Shown here: piece after piece, positions 1-5,802 of the stretch
Position numbering within the stretch: position 1 is the stretch's first letter
How the letters are laid out: each line of letters opens with the position of its first letter
From: Actinomycetes bacterium
GTDB lineage: Bacteria; Actinomycetota; Actinomycetes; Actinomycetales; Microbacteriaceae
Direction: 5' to 3'
Length of the DNA stretch: 10,242 bases
Assembly: GCA_030425055.1 (NCBI GenBank)
Contig: JAUHVN010000079.1
Span: 1 to 10,242, forward strand
The notes under the pieces: generated by a model
Databases searched by the model: none
Seen by the model: only the letters and a program-made list of their open reading frames with translations
What the model was told of the DNA's origin: nothing
Translations under genes and position numbers: made by a program

Positions 1-609
1 GCCGCTCGCGACCCCCGTGACGACCGCGCCGCGGGATGCGGCGAGCTGCACGACGTACGAGCCGACGCCGCCGGCGGCGCCGAGGACGAGGACGCGCTGG
101 CCGGGCTGCACGTCGGCGATGTCTTCGACGGCGTGCTGGGCCGTGGTGCCCGAGACGGCGAGCACGGCCGCCTCGGCCGCGTCGACGCCGCGCGGCGCGT
201 GGGCGAGCCGGTCGGCGCGTGCGAGCGCGTACTCGGCGAACGAGCCGTTCGCGGTGCCGAACACCTCGTCGCCGACGGCGAAGCGGTCCACGTCGGGGCC
301 TACCGCGACGACGGTGCCGGCGACATCGCTGCCGCGCACCGGCTGCTTCGGACGGCGGAAGCCGAAGCCGAGGATGCGGATCAGGTAGGGGCGGCCGGTC
401 ATCAGGTGCCACACGCCGCGGTCGACGCCGGCGGCGTGGACGCGCACGAGCACCTGTCCCGCCGTGGGGGTGGGGATGTCACGCGTGGTGAGGTTCAGCG
501 CATCGGTCGAGCCGTAGCGGCTCTGCGCGACCGCGTGCATTGTGCCGGTGGGCGCGAGGCCGGCGGTCGTCGGGGTTCCGGTGGTGGGGGCGGTGAGGGT
601 GGTGGACAT
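1..609 (-). CDS. Zinc-independent medium-chain dehydrogenase/reductase (NAD(P)H:quinone oxidoreductase-like), N-terminal 203 codons
   Basis: Translation of the minus strand gives a GroES-like catalytic domain followed by the start of a Rossmann fold. The stretch VDRGVWHLMTGRPY and the block RGSDVAGTVVAVG are typical of the quinone-oxidoreductase branch of the MDR superfamily. The dinucleotide-binding motif GAAGGVG lies at residues 177-183. No structural-zinc cysteine cluster is visible, as expected for this branch. Such enzymes reduce quinones or activated double bonds with NAD(P)H in the cytosol; the substrate here cannot be told. The start at 609 is chosen because AGGAGG lies just upstream (614-619 on the complement). 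It gives about 23 Thr/Pro-rich residues before Met24 (codon 538-540), where most family members begin, and no Shine-Dalgarno precedes Met24. The gene runs off the left edge, so the C-terminal part is not seen. It is divergent from a TetR gene and has a palindromic operator candidate in front, so it is probably that repressor's target. Confidence 0.9.
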   Translation of the reverse strand, partial: MSTTLTAPTTGTPTTAGLAPTGTMHAVAQSRYGSTDALNLTTRDIPTPTAGQVLVRVHAAGVDRGVWHLMTGRPYLIRILGFGFRRPKQPVRGSDVAGTVVAVGPDVDRFAVGDEVFGTANGSFAEYALARADRLAHAPRGVDAAEAAVLAVSGTTAQHAVEDIADVQPGQRVLVLGAAGGVGSYVVQLAASRGAVVTGVASG

Positions 610-631
610 GATTCCTCCTGGGTGAATGATT

Positions 632-644
632 GGTACTAAGTACG
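632..644. promoter_or_regulatory. Operator candidate 1 (TetR-type palindrome)
   Basis: The core GTACTAAGTAC (633-643) is a perfect palindrome around a central A. With flanking G at 632 and 644 it is nearly the reverse complement of the second palindrome at 665-677. It lies 13 bp upstream of the Shine-Dalgarno of the minus-strand oxidoreductase. It would overlap a possible -10 (TACCAA, complement of 630-635), so a bound repressor would block that gene. That it is a TetR binding site is inferred from position and symmetry. Confidence 0.72.
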
Positions 645-664
645 AGAACTGGTGTTACCGTATC

Positions 665-677
665 CGTACTTAGTACG
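665..677. promoter_or_regulatory. Operator candidate 2 (TetR-type palindrome) overlapping the tetR promoter
   Basis: CGTACTTAGTACG is a perfect 13-bp palindrome around a central T. Its centre is 33 bp, about three helical turns, from the centre of operator candidate 1. It overlaps a plausible -10 (TACGAT, 674-679) for the rightward TetR gene, whose Shine-Dalgarno follows at 693-698. Autoregulation of the repressor is the natural inference. Confidence 0.72.
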
Positions 678-703
678 ATGTGTCAACACCGAAAGGAGAT
701 CGG

Positions 704-1369
704 ATGCCGCAGTCCCGCAGTCCGCGCGTCAAACCGACCCGCGAACGCATCATGAGCGCAGCCGTCGCCCTCGCCGATCGCGACGGCCTCGAAGCCCTCA
801 CCATCCGCGCCCTCGCCACCGAGATGGGGGTCGGGCCGATGACGCTCTACCACTACGTCGACGGCAAGGAGCAGGTGCTCGACGGCATGGTCGACCTCGT
901 CTTCGCCGAGATGGCGCTGCCCGATCCGTCGCTGTCGTGGCGCGAGGCCGTGCGGGCCCGGTGCGAATCGGCGCGCGCGGTCCTCACGCGGCATCCGTGG
1001 TCGGTGCCGCTGCTCGAGTCGCGCCGGTCGCCGGGGCCCGAGACGCTGCGTCACCACAACGCGATGCTCGAGTGCCTCATCGAGGGCGGCCTCTCGATCC
1101 CGCTGACGGCGCACGCGTACGCCGTGCTCGACAGCTACGTCTACGGCTTCGCGATCCAGGAGGCCAACCTGCCCGTGCAGGGCGGCGAGGAATCCGCCGA
1201 GATCGCCGCGGAGATCGCGGCATCGTTCACGCCCGAGACCTACCCGTACCTCGTGCGCTTCACCGTCGAGCACGCGATGAAGCCCGACTTCCGGTTCGGC
1301 GACTCGTTCGGATTCGGCCTCGACCTGCTGCTCGACGGCCTCGAGCGGGCGGCAGCCGAGTCCGACTGA
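704..1369 (+). CDS. TetR/AcrR-family transcriptional repressor
   Basis: A 221-residue protein with the usual TetR layout. The N-terminal helix-turn-helix lies at about residues 12-60 (RERIMSAAVALADRDG, then LTIRALATEMGVGPMTLYHY), and the recognition helix ends in the family-typical TLYHYV. The rest is a helical ligand-binding domain resembling the tetracycline-repressor-like C-terminal family, with YVYGFAIQEANLP near residue 150. The start at 704 is fixed by AAGGAG at 693-698; an in-frame ATG at 680 lacks a ribosome site and sits on the operator. The gene is divergent from an MDR oxidoreductase, and two matching palindromes lie between them. The likely role is ligand-released repression of itself and of the oxidoreductase. 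The ligand is unknown, but the partner enzyme suggests a quinone or another electrophile. Confidence 0.93.
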   Translation: MPQSRSPRVKPTRERIMSAAVALADRDGLEALTIRALATEMGVGPMTLYHYVDGKEQVLDGMVDLVFAEMALPDPSLSWREAVRARCESARAVLTRHPWSVPLLESRRSPGPETLRHHNAMLECLIEGGLSIPLTAHAYAVLDSYVYGFAIQEANLPVQGGEESAEIAAEIAASFTPETYPYLVRFTVEHAMKPDFRFGDSFGFGLDLLLDGLERAAAESD

Positions 1370-1432
1370 CGCTGCCGGCTGTCCTCGAACCGCCGTGTCC
1401 GATTTCCGCCAGTCGAGGTCGGCGGGGCGTGG

Positions 1433-1444
1433 CAGGCTGGGGTC
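1433..1444 (+). promoter_or_regulatory. Possible -10 element for a leaderless ada-alkA transcript
   Basis: CAGGCT at 1433-1438 is followed by exactly 6 nt and then the ATG at 1445. This spacing is what leaderless actinobacterial transcripts show, with the start site at or next to the initiation codon. No Shine-Dalgarno precedes the ATG, which agrees. The hexamer deviates from TANNNT at its first base and no convincing -35 is seen, so this stays tentative. Confidence 0.35.
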
Positions 1445-3004
1445 ATGAGCATGACGATGACCTTCGACGAGCGGTACCGCGCGATCCACGCGCGCGACGT
1501 GCGGTTCGACGGTCAGTTCGTCACGGCTGTCCGTTCCACGGGCATCTACTGCCGGCCCAGCTGCCCGGCCCGCACGCCCAAGGCGGCGAACGTCACGTTC
1601 TATGCGACGTCGGCCGCGGCGCACGAGGCCGGCTACCGCGCGTGCAAGCGGTGCCTGCCCGAAGCGGCGCCCGGGTCGCCCGAGTGGAACCTGCGCGGCG
1701 ACACCACGGCCCGCGCGATGCGCCTCATCGCCGACGGCGTCGTCGAGCGCGAGGGTGTCCCCGGGCTCGCGCGGCGGCTCGGCTACTCGCCGCGCCACCT
1801 CACGCGGCTGCTCACCGGCGAGCTCGGCGCGGGGCCGCTCGCCCTCAGCCGCGCGCACCGCGCGCACACCGCCCGCATGCTGCTCGTCGGCACCGACCTT
1901 CCCGCCGCCGACATCGCGTTCTCGGCCGGGTTCACCAGCATCCGGCAGTTCAACGACACCGTGCGCGAGGTGTTCGGGATGCCGCCGCTCGCCCTGCGCG
2001 CACGCCGCCGCGGCCGCGACCACGACGCGGCCGGCACGATCGACCTGATCCTGCCGCACCGCGAGCCGATCGACCTCGACGGTCTCTTCGCGTGGATGAG
2101 CGCCCGGGCGATCCCGGGGGTCGAGACGGCGGGCGACGACGCGTTCGCGCGTACCCTCCGCCTCGCCGGTGGCCCGGCCTGGTTCGAGCTGCGCCGCGAC
2201 ACCGCCGGCCGCGTGCGCCTGCGCGCCCGGCTGTCGCAGCTCAGCGACCTCGCGCCGCTGGTCACCCGCGCACGCCGGCTGTTCGACCTCGACGCCGACC
2301 CGGCCGCCGTCGACGAAGCGCTCGCGCGGCATCCGGAGCTCTCGGCGGCGGTCGCCTCGCTGCCGGGCATCCGGGTCCCCGGCGCCGCCGACCCGCACGA
2401 GATGCTCGTCCGCGCGATGGTCGGCCAGCAGATCACGGTCGCCGCCGCCCGCACGGCGCTCACGGCGCTCACCGAGGCGCTGGGGGAGCGCACCGCCGAC
2501 GGCGATCTGCTCTTCCCGACGATGACGGCGATCGCCGAGCGCGGCGCCGAGGTGCTGCGCGGACCCGCCGCCCGCACCCGGGCGATCACCGGCGCAGCGG
2601 CGGCGCTCGCCGACGGCTCGCTGGCCCTCACCACCGGCGACGACGGCGACGAGCAGCGGGCCGCGCTGCTCGCGATGCCGGGCATCGGACCGTGGACCGC
2701 CGACTACGTGCGGATGCGCGTGCTCGGCGACCCCGACGTGATGCTGCCCGGCGATGTCGCCGTGCGCACCGGTGCCGCGACGCTCGGCATCCCCGCCGAA
2801 CCGCGCACCCTCACAGCGTGGGCCGAGCGCCTCGCGCCGTGGCGCAGCTATCTCACCGCGCACCTGTGGCGCGCGGTGCCCCCGAAGCGACCGGCAGAAC
2901 TCCACGGATCCGCCGCCGCGCGAACGCGGCACGCCGCTCAGACCGGCGACGACCGCCCGATCCGTGGAGTTCTGCACAGCAGCCCGACCGAGGAGACGAC
3001 ATGA
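1445..3004 (+). CDS. alkA: Ada-type methyl-sensor / AraC HTH / AlkA 3-methyladenine DNA glycosylase fusion
   Basis: A 519-residue three-part protein for adaptive repair of alkylated DNA. Residues 1-80 are the Ada zinc domain with Cys36, Cys40, Cys67 and Cys70, the same spacing as E. coli Ada Cys38/42/69/72, where Cys38 accepts methyl from phosphotriesters. Residues about 85-185 are an AraC-type double helix-turn-helix. From about 200 an AlkA N-terminal domain leads into the HhH-GPD glycosylase. MVGQQIT begins near 326, the hairpin PGIGPWTADY is at 412-421, and Asp437 in LPGD matches the catalytic Asp238 of E. coli AlkA. Methylated sensor should activate transcription, and the glycosylase should remove 3-methyladenine and related bases. 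The fusion is known in actinobacteria (the M. tuberculosis alkA product is also Ada-AlkA, next to ogt). The stop overlaps the ogt start (ATGA). The last ~42 residues lie beyond the family core and are encoded partly by an inverted repeat. Confidence 0.95.
   Translation: MSMTMTFDERYRAIHARDVRFDGQFVTAVRSTGIYCRPSCPARTPKAANVTFYATSAAAHEAGYRACKRCLPEAAPGSPEWNLRGDTTARAMRLIADGVVEREGVPGLARRLGYSPRHLTRLLTGELGAGPLALSRAHRAHTARMLLVGTDLPAADIAFSAGFTSIRQFNDTVREVFGMPPLALRARRRGRDHDAAGTIDLILPHREPIDLDGLFAWMSARAIPGVETAGDDAFARTLRLAGGPAWFELRRDTAGRVRLRARLSQLSDLAPLVTRARRLFDLDADPAAVDEALARHPELSAAVASLPGIRVPGAADPHEMLVRAMVGQQITVAAARTALTALTEALGERTADGDLLFPTMTAIAERGAEVLRGPAARTRAITGAAAALADGSLALTTGDDGDEQRAALLAMPGIGPWTADYVRMRVLGDPDVMLPGDVAVRTGAATLGIPAEPRTLTAWAERLAPWRSYLTAHLWRAVPPKRPAELHGSAAARTRHAAQTGDDRPIRGVLHSSPTEETT
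2894..2975. repeat. 17-bp perfect inverted repeat inside the 3' end of alkA
   Basis: GCAGAACTCCACGGATC at 2894-2910 recurs as its exact reverse complement at 2959-2975, separated by 48 bp. Both arms are translated, as about residues 484-489 and 505-511, in a low-conservation tail after the last recognisable AlkA motif (HLWRA, 473-477). The arms are too long and exact for chance in 10 kb, so the element looks like a small palindromic repeat that entered the 3' end of the gene. It could also form a long hairpin in the mRNA just before ogt. Confidence 0.85.
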
Positions 3005-3498
3005 CCACCGCGACCATCCAGACCGTCGACACCCCGGACGGCCCCTTCACGATCCTCGCCGACGACGCCGGACGCGTGCTCGCCTCGGGCTGGACGGCCG
3101 ACCACGACGCGATCCTGCTGCGCCTGCGCGCCGCCGACCGGCCGGCGGATGTCGTCGAGGGCGAGACGGATGCCGCATCCGCCGTCGCCGCCTACTACGC
3201 CGGCGACGTGCATGCCGTCGAGACCGTGCCGGTCGTGCAGCACGGCACCGCGATGCAGCAGGACGGGTGGCACGCGCTGCGCGAGATCCCGGCCGGCAGC
3301 CCGCTGACGTACACCGAACTCGCTGCGCGCCTGGGTCAGCCGCGGGCCGTGCGGGCTGCGGCATCCGTCTGCGCCCGCAACGCGCCGGCCCTGTTCGTGC
3401 CGTGCCACCGGGTGCTGCGCGCCGACGGCACCCTGGGCGGCTTCGCGTGGGGGCTCGACGTGAAGCAGAGTCTGCTCGCGCGCGAAGCCGCCGCCTGA
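3001..3498 (+). CDS. ogt: Methylated-DNA--protein-cysteine S-methyltransferase (O6-alkylguanine-DNA alkyltransferase)
   Basis: A 165-residue suicide repair protein that moves the methyl group of O6-methylguanine (or O4-methylthymine) to its own cysteine. The active-site signature VPCHRV is present, with Cys135 as acceptor, followed by the conserved RADGTLGGFAWGLDVKQSLL tail. The DNA-binding helix-turn-helix lies before it (LTYTELAARLGQPRAVRAAAS). The length fits the single-domain Ogt/MGMT group (E. coli Ogt 171). A small oddity is RNAPALF, where the family usually has Asn-Pro. The ATG overlaps the alkA stop by 4 bp, so the two are translationally coupled and presumably co-induced when the Ada sensor is methylated. 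Confidence 0.95.
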   Translation: MTTATIQTVDTPDGPFTILADDAGRVLASGWTADHDAILLRLRAADRPADVVEGETDAASAVAAYYAGDVHAVETVPVVQHGTAMQQDGWHALREIPAGSPLTYTELAARLGQPRAVRAAASVCARNAPALFVPCHRVLRADGTLGGFAWGLDVKQSLLAREAAA

Positions 3499-3505
3499 CG
3501 CGGCA

Positions 3506-3538
3506 CTGTGGCGCCTGCTTCCTGAAACGGCGCCACAG
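3506..3538 (+). terminator. Hairpin downstream of ogt, likely terminator
   Basis: CTGTGGCGCC (3506-3515) pairs perfectly with GGCGCCACAG (3529-3538) across a 13-nt loop, only 8 nt after the ogt stop. There is no T-run, as is common for actinobacterial terminators. The same arms are part of the GGCGCC array that continues to 3591, so the hairpin may be one function of that repeat. Confidence 0.55.
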
Positions 3539-3591
3539 GTTTCGGGCGCCCGGCCAGGTTTCTGGCGCCGCACGAGGTTTGTGGCGCCACA
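3506..3591. repeat. GGCGCC array with 19-nt period
   Basis: Five GGCGCC palindromes start at 3510, 3529, 3545, 3564 and 3583, with spacings of 19, 16, 19 and 19. The last three sit in nearly identical 14-mers AGGTTT(C/G)(G/T)GGCGCC at 3537, 3556 and 3575. The array ends in the 12-bp perfect palindrome TGTGGCGCCACA (3580-3591). It fills the gap between ogt and the promoter candidate of the exporter leader. It could be a multi-site operator, a folded RNA or a dispersed intergenic repeat; the sequence alone does not decide. Confidence 0.8.
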
Positions 3592-3622
3592 CCAGGGTCT
3601 CCTACGCCGCCGAAATTCGTTG

Positions 3623-3650
3623 TTGCGCTCGACGAACCCCCGCCGATACT
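3623..3650 (+). promoter_or_regulatory. Promoter candidate for the exporter leader
   Basis: TTGCGC (3623-3628) and GATACT (3645-3650) are separated by 16 bp and match the -35/-10 consensus reasonably well. A start near 3657 would give about 45 nt of leader before the small open frame at 3702. That leader would begin with the hairpin GTCGC-GCTC-GCGAC (3661-3674). Confidence 0.5.
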
Positions 3651-3701
3651 CTGGAGGGCTGTCGCGCTCGCGACGCACCACCCAGCCCCGAGGAGGATGC
3701 C

Positions 3702-3797
3702 ATGTACCAGGTCGCCGTCACCGCGAAGACCGTCGTCCTCCCCGCCGCCGCCACGGGCGGCCCGGCAGGCATCGGGCGCATTCGCTTCCTGGGGTAG
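3702..3797 (+). CDS. 31-residue leader peptide (upstream ORF) of the ABC exporter operon
   Basis: A short open frame starting MYQVAVTAKTVVLP and ending GIGRIRFLG before TAG. GAGGAGG at 3690-3696, 5 nt before the ATG, is the best ribosome site in this area. No known protein family is recognised, and the peptide has no hydrophobic signal or membrane segment. It ends 160 nt before the first exporter gene. Its stop codon touches one arm of an RNA pairing that competes with a downstream hairpin. By analogy with B. subtilis bmrB before bmrCD, and with erm-type leaders, it may act in cis through ribosome pausing rather than as a free product; that role is inference. A reading that starts at the ATG at 3697 in another frame and fuses to the transporter is rejected, because the ribosome site abuts it directly. 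Confidence 0.65.
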   Translation: MYQVAVTAKTVVLPAAATGGPAGIGRIRFLG

Positions 3798-3830
3798 TCG
3801 CTCCCCATCGCGACGCCGCCGAGCGTCGCG
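3797..3830 (+). promoter_or_regulatory. Putative attenuator with mutually exclusive hairpins
   Basis: CGCGACGC (3809-3816) pairs perfectly with GCGTCGCG (3823-3830) over a 6-nt loop, 11 nt after the leader stop. The central GCGAC (3810-3814) can instead pair with GTCGC at 3797-3801, which begins in the leader stop codon. The two pairings exclude each other, so a ribosome standing at the stop would decide between them. A third small stem, TGGGG/CCCCA (3790-3794 with 3803-3807), encloses the stop codon. The downstream hairpin is followed by a pyrimidine-rich CATCCGTCTTCC but no real T-run. Pairings were found by eye and no energies were computed. Confidence 0.5.
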
Positions 3831-3957
3831 CATCCGTCTTCCGGCATATCGCCGTCCTTCGGAGCGTTGCCCTCCACCAGGAGAGTCCGCCTCCGCCCGC
3901 GCTATGCGCACCCCGGTCCCACCACGGACCACCCGCTCCACCCTCCCCACAAGGATC

Positions 3958-5802
3958 ATGACCACTACCGTCGACTCGCCCCGGTCCCCCCTTTCGACCC
4001 CGCGTGCGCTCGCACGCCTGCTGCCGTTCGCGCGCCCGGTGCTGCCGCGCCTGACCCTCGGCGCCGTCAGCGCCCTCGTCGCGAGCCTGCTCGCCCTGAC
4101 GATCCCGCTCGTGCTCGAGGCGGTCGTGGCGGGGCCCATCACCTCGGGCGACCCCGTGCAGCTCGCGTGGGGCGCCGCGGCGATCCTGGGCCTCGGCCTC
4201 GCCGAAGCACTCATGGTGTGGCTGCGCCGCTGGTTCGTCCTCGGCCCCGCGACCGGTGTGGAGTACGACATCCGCCAGTCGTTCTACTCGCGCCTGCAGC
4301 GGCTGCCCGTCGCCTTCCACGACCGCTGGCAGTCGGGCCAGCTGCTCAGCCGCATGATGCAGGACATCAGCATGCTGCGCCGCTGGATGGCGTTCGGCCT
4401 CGTGCTGCTCGTCGTCAACGTCCTGACGATCCTCGTCGGCACCGTGCTGCTGTTCCGGTGGCACTGGCTGCTGGGCACGATCTTCCTCGTGACGTCGGCG
4501 CCGCTGTGGTACGCGGGCTTCCGCTTCGAGAAGACGTACGGCGTGCTCGCGCGTCAGTCGCAGGACCAGGCCGGCGACCTCGCCACCTCGGTCGAGGAGA
4601 GCGTGCACGGCATCCGCGTGCTCAAGGCGTTCGGACGCGGAAAGCACGCGCTGCTGAAGTTCACCCGCCAGGCCGAGACGCTGCGCGAGACCGAGCTGAG
4701 CAAGGCGCGCGCGGTCGGCTGGATCTGGTTCTGGCTCGTGCTGCTTCCCGACATCGCGTTCGCGCTGTGCCTCGGAGCCGGCATCTACCTCGTGCAGCTC
4801 GGGCAGCTGCAGACCGCCGAGCTCATCGCGTTCTTCGCGATGGCGACGGTGCTGCGCTGGCCGATGGAGTCGATCGGCTTCCTCTTCTCGTTCACGCTGG
4901 ATGCCCGCACCGCCACCGATCGCATCTTCGAGGTGTTCGACGAGCACAACGCCATCGTCGACCCCGAGCGGCCGGCGACGCTCGAGCGCCCGCGCGGCGA
5001 ACTCGCCTTCGAGGGCGTGCACTTCCGGTACCAGGATGCCGCGACCGGCGAGCGCGACCTGCTCGACGGCGTCGACCTGAGGCTGCGACCGGGCGAGACC
5101 ATGGCACTGGTCGGTCTCACCGGGTCGGGCAAGACCACGCTGACGACCCTGCCGACGCGGCTGTACGACGTCACGGGCGGACGCGTGACTCTCGACGGCG
5201 TCGACGTGCGCGACCTCACGCTCGTCGAGCTGCGCCGCCACATCGGCATGGCGTTCGAGGATGCGACGCTGTTCTCGCAGACCGTGCGCGACAACGTGCT
5301 GCTCGGACGCGAAGACCTCGTTCCCGGTTCCGCCGAGGCCGAGGCCGTGCTGCACGAGGCGCTGCAGGTCGCGCAGGCCGGATTCGTGCACGATCTGCCC
5401 GACGGCCTCGACACGGTCATCGGCGAGGAGGGGCTGTCGCTCTCGGGAGGGCAGCGTCAGCGGCTCGCGCTCGCACGCGCCGTCGCGGCCCGACCCGCGG
5501 TGCTCGTGCTCGACGACCCGCTGTCGGCGCTCGACGTCGACACCGAGGCGCTCGTCGAGGACGCGCTGCGCGAGGTGCTGCACGAGACCACGGCCCTCGT
5601 CGTCGCGCACCGCCCGTCGACGGTGACCCTCGCCGACCGCGTCGCGCTGCTCGAAGCGGGCCGCGTCACCGCAGTCGGCGTGCACTCCGACCTGCTGCGC
5701 ACCAGTGACCACTACCGCCACGTGATCTCGAGCCTCGAGATCGAGGAGGAGAGGATGCGCGGCATCCGACACGCCCAGGAAGCGACGGAGGTGATCCTGT
5801 GA
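3958..5802 (+). CDS. ABC exporter half-transporter, degenerate-site subunit (BmrC/TM287-like)
   Basis: A 614-residue type I exporter half: six membrane helices (about 32-54, 69-90, 145-163, 166-184, 250-275, 285-305) fused to an ATPase domain from about 345. Walker A is GLTGSGKT (386-393), the signature LSGGQ (495-499) and the switch His 551. The catalytic Glu after Walker B is Asp (Asp519-Asp520), and the Q-loop Gln is Glu434 (AFED). These changes mark the subunit that carries the degenerate ATP site in heterodimeric exporters. ATG 3958 is chosen for the AAGGA at 3951-3955 and because the conserved membrane domain starts right after it. In-frame ATGs at 3904 and 3697 would only add Pro/Arg/Ser-rich sequence. 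A 4-bp overlap couples it to the next gene. The likely role is drug, lipid or peptide export from the inner leaflet; the substrate is not deducible. A leader peptide and attenuator lie upstream. Confidence 0.94.
   Translation: MTTTVDSPRSPLSTPRALARLLPFARPVLPRLTLGAVSALVASLLALTIPLVLEAVVAGPITSGDPVQLAWGAAAILGLGLAEALMVWLRRWFVLGPATGVEYDIRQSFYSRLQRLPVAFHDRWQSGQLLSRMMQDISMLRRWMAFGLVLLVVNVLTILVGTVLLFRWHWLLGTIFLVTSAPLWYAGFRFEKTYGVLARQSQDQAGDLATSVEESVHGIRVLKAFGRGKHALLKFTRQAETLRETELSKARAVGWIWFWLVLLPDIAFALCLGAGIYLVQLGQLQTAELIAFFAMATVLRWPMESIGFLFSFTLDARTATDRIFEVFDEHNAIVDPERPATLERPRGELAFEGVHFRYQDAATGERDLLDGVDLRLRPGETMALVGLTGSGKTTLTTLPTRLYDVTGGRVTLDGVDVRDLTLVELRRHIGMAFEDATLFSQTVRDNVLLGREDLVPGSAEAEAVLHEALQVAQAGFVHDLPDGLDTVIGEEGLSLSGGQRQRLALARAVAARPAVLVLDDPLSALDVDTEALVEDALREVLHETTALVVAHRPSTVTLADRVALLEAGRVTAVGVHSDLLRTSDHYRHVISSLEIEEERMRGIRHAQEATEVIL

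Noticed and set aside
680..703. Earlier ATG for the TetR gene at 680
   Set aside because: It lies at the edge of operator and -10 with no ribosome site, while AAGGAG precedes 704 correctly.
1407..1424. Small stem CCGCC/GGCGG between tetR and alkA as a terminator
   Set aside because: Only 5 bp in a GC-rich gap and no supporting context; chance is sufficient.
683..2977. Long minus-strand open frame (764 codons) opposite tetR and alkA
   Set aside because: Low-complexity Arg/Ala/Glu-rich translation with no family, running antisense to two clearly recognised proteins; a normal by-product of high GC content.
3506..3591. CRISPR array
   Set aside because: The repeat units are only about 14 nt with 5-nt gaps and no unique spacers; no cas genes are nearby.
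3697..3957. An 87-residue N-terminal extension of the first ABC subunit from ATG 3697 or 3904
   Set aside because: Pro/Arg/Ser-rich sequence unlike the family; the ribosome site abuts ATG 3697 directly and fits ATG 3702, and ATG 3958 has its own AAGGA.
3718..5772. Minus-strand open frame opposite the first ABC gene
   Set aside because: Repetitive Arg/His/Glu composition and no motifs; it mirrors the codon structure of the transporter on the other strand.
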